Assembly (NCBI GenBank): GCA_022818135.1
Contig: JAFMSR010000015.1
Location: forward strand, 32,693,117-32,757,116
Direction: 5' to 3'
Source of the DNA: Saxidomus purpurata
Lineage: Eukaryota > Mollusca > Bivalvia > Venerida > Veneridae
DNA length: 64,000 nucleotides
Part shown: one piece after another, positions 59,201 through 64,000 of the stretch
How positions within the stretch are numbered: position 1 is the first letter of the stretch
Layout of the letters: every line of letters begins with the position of its first letter
Translations under genes and position numbers: made by a program
Notes under the pieces: model-generated
What the model was told of the DNA's origin: nothing
The model's input: only the letters and a program-made list of their open reading frames with translations
Databases searched by the model: none

Positions 59201-60590
59201 TGTTTACAACATGCAATAGAGCAAAACTAGGAGAAAAAACCACCAAGGTCAATCTAAGAATATACAAATACATACACTCGTTTTTCTGCAGCGGTATTTC
59301 AAACAGGGACATACTCCACGGCTATTGTAAAGTTATAAAAACCAGTTTCAAACTGTATTTCCCTGTTACAATTGGTCTTAGCAATGGACCTTTCAGAAAT
59401 TTTGAATTATTTTCCCTTCTGAGGCTGTTTTTTTTTTGTGATTTTTTTTCCTCACTTAAACTGCCTTGTACATGTACGTAGAAATTTTTTCTTCTATTTA
59501 GATTAAAGCCCCAGGATCACATTAACAAGTAGCTGCCATGTTATCAAGGAAGATGTTTTTCCTTCTGACAGAAATGACCTTTATTTGTACCAAAAATATT
59601 CCAAACTTTCCTTTTTTAAATTGGTAAGAACAGATTACAAACATAGCGCAGTATTTTTTTTGAATGATTTTGCACTATTTTATTTAACAAACAACTTGAA
59701 TACGAAAGAAGGGCATTATGTCAACATTGTTTTAAAGTGAATAAAACATGATTCTATCATTAGCCTATCAGCAAATCAGTTGTTATATCAGTAGATTCAA
59801 AGTGAGCCTTGGACTTTAATTGTTGTGTTAATGAATTCTAACTTAAAAACTGTTTCCGTTCGTTATATAAAGAAAAGGTAATTTCATTCTAGGAAATTCT
59901 TCTTTTTATTCATTCTGTCACATTGCACATAAGTCTAAGCTTTCAAGAAGATAAGGTGTTTCATTTGCGAACTGATCTTGTAAATTTTTGAATTTGTTTC
60001 AGTTTGCCGTTCCTTTTGCTTCATTTTAAGTTGTTGAGAATATATTATATAAAACAAAAGTGCGAATTGCAGAATTGCAACAGTGAATGGTTGCTTGTTT
60101 AACATCCGACGAAACGTATGCAGATTCCCTTTAAACTGTGTCGAAATTATGTAAATATATTGCAGCGATAAGGTTATCATTTAATTGTTTCCGTTTGGAA
60201 GATTTGTTTTTTGTATTTATTCTCGGAAGCTTACGGAAATTTACTTATGCGGAACACAAAAAGACCAACTGCATATTTCTTTTCTTCACATTCAATGAGA
60301 GATGTTTATGCAATTTGCAGCTTAATTTTGTCTCCAATTCAAGGTTTTTTAATTAAAGGATTAAATTGATGAGCTGACGTATATGTGTATACATATTTTC
60401 AGGTTTCAAGTTAAGGGTTGAAAAGAGGTCACAGAAGGAAAGTAACTCACAGAGATAAAGAGGCGCTCGATGATTACACAGTGATACTATATGTTTCAAA
60501 GTAAATGTAATAGACACACATACAAATGAATTGTAATTGAAAAAATTGAATTGAATTAATATTAGTACATTACAAGATAACGTAACACAA
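56300..60590. other. Intergenic, no gene seen
   Basis: AT-rich. Short frames (57,328-57,564; 57,911-58,180; 59,935-60,180; 60,353-60,646) are Ile/Lys/Asn-rich and without domains or splice support. Confidence 0.45.
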
Positions 60591-60599
60591 AAGACAAAC

Positions 60600-61061
60600 A
60601 TGGACATTGAAGAGAGTTTGGAGACAGATGGTGTGAAAGACGACACAAATAAAGAAATTTACAAAATTAATGAAACGCAAGCTACATCTGAAATAAATGG
60701 CATGAAACGTGTAGAGAAGCTACCAGACGGTTTTGGTTTCACAAAACAAACCAAACAGTTTAGAAGCCGCGTAGACGATGGGAAGCCAAGTGCCACAAAG
60801 ACGTCAGAGGATTTCAATGTACCTTATAATTCAGATGAATCTAAAGATGAAACAATTACAGATACTACAGACGCTGTTCGTGTGCTGGATGAAAACCCAA
60901 ACACACCTGTCGATATGGATACAATATTTACAACATGTCCTTTTGAAGAAAGAATTCCACAGCCGTCGAGTGTTCCAATCGATTACTGTGATATGAGTCC
61001 AAGCTCATTACCGGTTGAATCTACAGCGATGTTTTTGTGTTGGATACCGTTGGGAACTAAG
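60600..61061 (+). CDS. First exon of a diverged paralogue of the PDZ/trefoil-like gene
   Basis: 154 codons start at an ATG in good context (acaaacATGGAC) and end in phase 0 at ACTAAG|GTAAAC, the same phase as exon 1 of copies A and B. Near residue 40 it has KLPDGFGFTKQTKQFR, matching VLPGGFGFTEDTYKFR of copy B. The rest is acidic, rich in Thr, Ser, Asp and Glu, and probably disordered. I do not see a PDZ-like exon before the window ends, so intron 1 is longer than in copies A and B (about 0.6 kb) or the gene is incomplete. It is on the strand opposite to A and B. Confidence 0.65.
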
Positions 61062-62520
61062 GTAAACATTATGTAATATACGGTTAAAAATAGTTTGCCC
61101 AGTCTCAGACATGAACTTGAACGAAAACGGAGAAATTTACACCGCAATAATAAAAGGAAGTACCGTAAAACATGAGACAGACAGCATTAACATTTTTAAT
61201 TAGTACTTTTAAAAATACATGGTTAAGTCTTTGTACATTTGATAATTTATTCTCCAACACTACTTTGAGACTGGAATGCAGCCTTAAAATGTCTACAACA
61301 AGCAGAATGACATGTTTGTTTCTGTTGTTACTTAATAATGTTTGACATTACATGCTTGTGAACTTTATTGTCAGGTCTTGTTTTCCTCTTATACAGGCAT
61401 ATTCCCCTCAGAATGTTTCTTTCAAATTATGCAGTTTTACCCTTAAAGTTGACTTTATACCAGGATTATATGTTCCTCTTAATACAATAGCGGAGTTATT
61501 TTCTCTATAACTATATTCAAATATAAGACCTGGGTCCCTTCATCTTCTTGTAAGTATATAAGGACTGATTATGAATGTAATTATGTCTGGCAAAAATAGA
61601 GAGTTCTCGTTCTTGTAAATACTGGCAGTTTGTTTAGCCCAAATCTTATTTCCTGTTGATGAGTCCGTATCTATTACCTAAATGGAGTCAATACATTACC
61701 ACTATAGCTGAACTTGGACTCTTGGAGAGTTCATTTTTAGTATATGCGTCATATATATATAATATTTTGGTAAAATGCGAAATGGGTACTACATTTTAGG
61801 TAAACAGTCCAAGGGAAACCCGAACATTACTAATAAAATTGCATTCTATTTACTATAAAAGTCTATTTATGCAGTAGTCGATGCAGTCATATTTAGCAAA
61901 TTTAACTAACTTACTGTAATTCCGAATGCTCCAAGTATATCTTATAGGTTCGTCAGTTAGGAAACAATTATATGCTACAGGGAGAAAAGTCTAACTAAAA
62001 TAGTTTCTTGTCAGTAACCGACCAATTTAAGATAAAGGATATTTCCATGCAGCTAAAAATTCACATTTACATAACACTTTAAATGGGGTTTCCTTAAAGT
62101 TTAGTTTATTTCGGGAAACCCGGTTTAAATATATATAGTGATCTGCCTTACGTCATATAGTATAACATATTAAACGATTCAGGTATTTATTATGACAAAT
62201 GAGTGGCAAAAAAGGATCAAATCATACAACTACATTGTACTATATTATTTTCCCCCAAATGTATGGAATGTGTACTTAGTGTACGAAAAGTAATAAAAAT
62301 ACACCTTTCAAGAAGAAAGTCTATCTAAAACGTCTCATTCGTGCACCAAATTTCAATGCAATGAATAATCGTAATCTATAATATCCACCCAATAACTGCT
62401 AACATATCTATTACGTCTTTCATAGCTAATTGTACCTGTAAATGCTGCATTTGTTAGCTGAAACTTTGCGGTTTGACGGCGATTGAAAGTACTGATAATG
62501 GCACCAAACTCAATGTGTGT
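61062..62520. other. Intron or intergenic, no exon seen
   Basis: AT-rich. I looked for a match to exon 2 of copies A and B on the plus strand and saw none. Confidence 0.4.
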
Positions 62521-62524
62521 CTTG

Positions 62525-63135
62525 GCTACAGACGGATGCCTCCGTCACATATCCGTCGATTTATAAAATCGTGCGTATCGACCAACTTTTAAAATCGGTA
62601 CGGTTTCCGTACAATCATAGCTTCTGGCCATATACCTACGGGCCCCGTACGATCTTTTGGAGGATGCCATGGTAGGATATCCGTACGGACATAGCAGACA
62701 AGTCGCGCGGAGCTCGGAGTTCGGACGTACCTCGCCTCGACAGTACGTTGTGGAACTAAAAAATGATATTACTTGTTCTGTACTATCTTGAAACGTCAAG
62801 TATGACGTACGGAGCCCTTAGGGCGAACGTTACGGCCAGCGGGCTCCATGCGGACATCGCAAGTTCCCCGCCCGTTGTCCGTAGTATCGTACGCACATCG
62901 TACGTTGGCCGTGCGACTCCCGTGCGATAGTTGTGCGAGCACCGGCAAGCTCTTACGGACCATGCGGTGAACCAAAACCACACGGCCATCGTGTGATGCC
63001 CGTACAAGCTCTACCGGGGCCCTTGCGAGCAGCTTCCGAAAGTTTCAACGAGCTCGATGAAAACTCAAAAGCTCGGTGAAACCGAGTCCCCGAGTCCTCT
63101 ACGAGTTCAAAAATCAGTACGGACACCGTATATAG
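62525..63135. mobile_element. CpG-rich element related in style to 27,628-28,541
   Basis: A GC- and CpG-rich island dense in cgtacgg, ccgtacg and cacacgatgg words, matching the word content of the 27.6-kb element. The edges are not clear. Overlapping minus-strand frames (62,545-63,192) reflect the base composition and show no recognisable domain. Confidence 0.45.
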
Positions 63136-63695
63136 TGTACAATGTATGTGACCAATCGCATTAGTTACACAAAAACATGAAAGTGTTTGCAAGGAACATT
63201 ATTTGCCTCGGTTAGTTTAAAATTGCCAACAGAAGTTCTCACATTTATTTAAGATAAACGGTATTACTTCGAATCGAGTCACCGTACGAATTGTGTAAAA
63301 ATAAAACAACGTCGATATAAGTGCTTTCAATAGTATTAAATATAAGAAGTATCTTGAACGGCGCTGAACCGAGAGCCGCATATTCAAGTCGGCACATACC
63401 GCCAGTCATGCATATTGTATACCACATATGCCTTTAATAAGCACATAAAACATTTTCAACAAAAAATCTTTAAAAGGGAAGTGCTATCCTATTTAACAAA
63501 GTATGCTTATAAATATAATAAATATAGAAATCATTTCCAATGTTTTAATTTATCATTGTGTACATGTATAACACATTTACAAAGTGAACACTTTGCGTAT
63601 ATATTACACCACAGTAGGCCTATGTAAAGATATATATCATTGGTTCATTGTTTATGGTTTTCCAAGTACGCGGTAGAAAATGTATTGGAAATTCC

Positions 63696-63712
63696 CGCCT
63701 ATAAAGTAATAT
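63696..63712 (+). promoter_or_regulatory. Possible TATA box
   Basis: ctataaagtaatataaag lies about 55-65 bp before the ATG at 63,762, a suitable distance for a core promoter with a short 5' leader. Confidence 0.35.
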
Positions 63713-63761
63713 AAAGTATAACCGCAACATTTGTAAAGGATTAGCAGCTTTCAGTTCAATA

Positions 63762-63926
63762 ATGCGGGTTTTAGGACATATGCACCGGAGTCTTACTCAA
63801 GGGTCGTTTAACCTAGATGTGCCTGATCAATCTTGTGATATAAATGGGGACACTGAACAAACTTACACATGCTTAGGAACTTTTACTTTATGTTCAAGAA
63901 AGCGAAAGAGACGTCCGGAAATCAAG
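63762..63926 (+). CDS. Candidate first exon of a plus-strand gene running off the window
   Basis: 55 codons from ATG to ATCAAG|GTAACC, phase 0. The peptide begins MRVLGHMHRSLTQGSFNLDV and ends with a basic cluster (RKRKRRPEIK). A TATA-like sequence precedes it. It could be an alternative first exon for the same gene as 60,600-61,061, since both end in phase 0 on the same strand. No domain is recognised. Confidence 0.4.
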
Positions 63927-64000
63927 GTAACCTATATAGCATACTGTCTCCATTCATTACCATTTTGAAAGACAGGAAAGGTCTTGACGAATTTCGTTAT

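Noticed and set aside
62545..63192. Overlapping minus-strand frames
   Set aside because: Same reason: GC-rich island, with mutually overlapping frames and no recognisable domain.

Overview
This window looks like AT-rich, repeat-laden genomic DNA from an invertebrate animal, most likely a bivalve mollusc. The genes are split into short exons with GT-AG introns, no bacterial operons are visible, and there are several tRNA-headed SINEs with conserved core domains, foldback and MITE-like elements, and LINE and mariner remnants. The species is inferred and was not checked by any search. Exon structures below were worked out by hand from splice signals, reading phase and comparison of duplicated copies.

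Region 1 (about 6.05-28.85 kb) is a head-to-tail segmental duplication of about 11 kb. Unit A is about 6,050-17,095 and unit B about 17,100-28,850. Each unit carries an eight-exon gene on the minus strand (A: 13,239 to 9,397; B: 24,200 to 19,841). The unit A gene is open and encodes 389 aa: an acidic N-terminus, a PDZ-like segment, and a C-terminal half that resembles a beta-trefoil with IL-1-family-like spacing. The unit B gene has lost the exon 4 splice acceptor and its stop codon is moved downstream. A second terminal exon (7,174-7,280) exists only in unit A, and both units hold a 66-nt coding-like exon of unknown membership (16,865-16,930 and 28,605-28,670). A stray fragment of the family's first exon lies at 34.1 kb, and a diverged first exon on the plus strand lies at 60,600-61,061. 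This is a small, actively duplicating and decaying gene family.

Region 2 (about 31.5-35.3 kb) is a locally duplicated block. Its two copies act as each other's empty sites: one carries a ~0.9 kb foldback element made of an array with a strict 21-bp period, the other a ~350 bp MITE.

Region 3 (35,377-49,964, minus) is an acid sphingomyelinase-like phosphodiesterase (SMPDL3 type, 460 aa, six exons). It has a signal-peptide exon about 10.8 kb upstream of exon 2 and a hydrophobic C-terminus. The usual GNHD motif reads GNLD. Its exon 3 donor sequence has been amplified into a tandem repeat of near-identical decoy 5' splice sites in the next intron. The large intron 1 holds a nested palindrome cluster (about 42 kb) and a 3.8-kb element with ~530-bp terminal inverted repeats and TTAA target duplications (44,715-48,530).

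Region 4 (about 50-64 kb) is gene-poor: an inverted copy of the window's first 0.5 kb, a reverse transcriptase fragment, homopolymer-rich stretches that look like assembly noise, a second copy of the 32-kb palindromic element, and near the right edge two candidate first exons on the plus strand whose genes run off the window.
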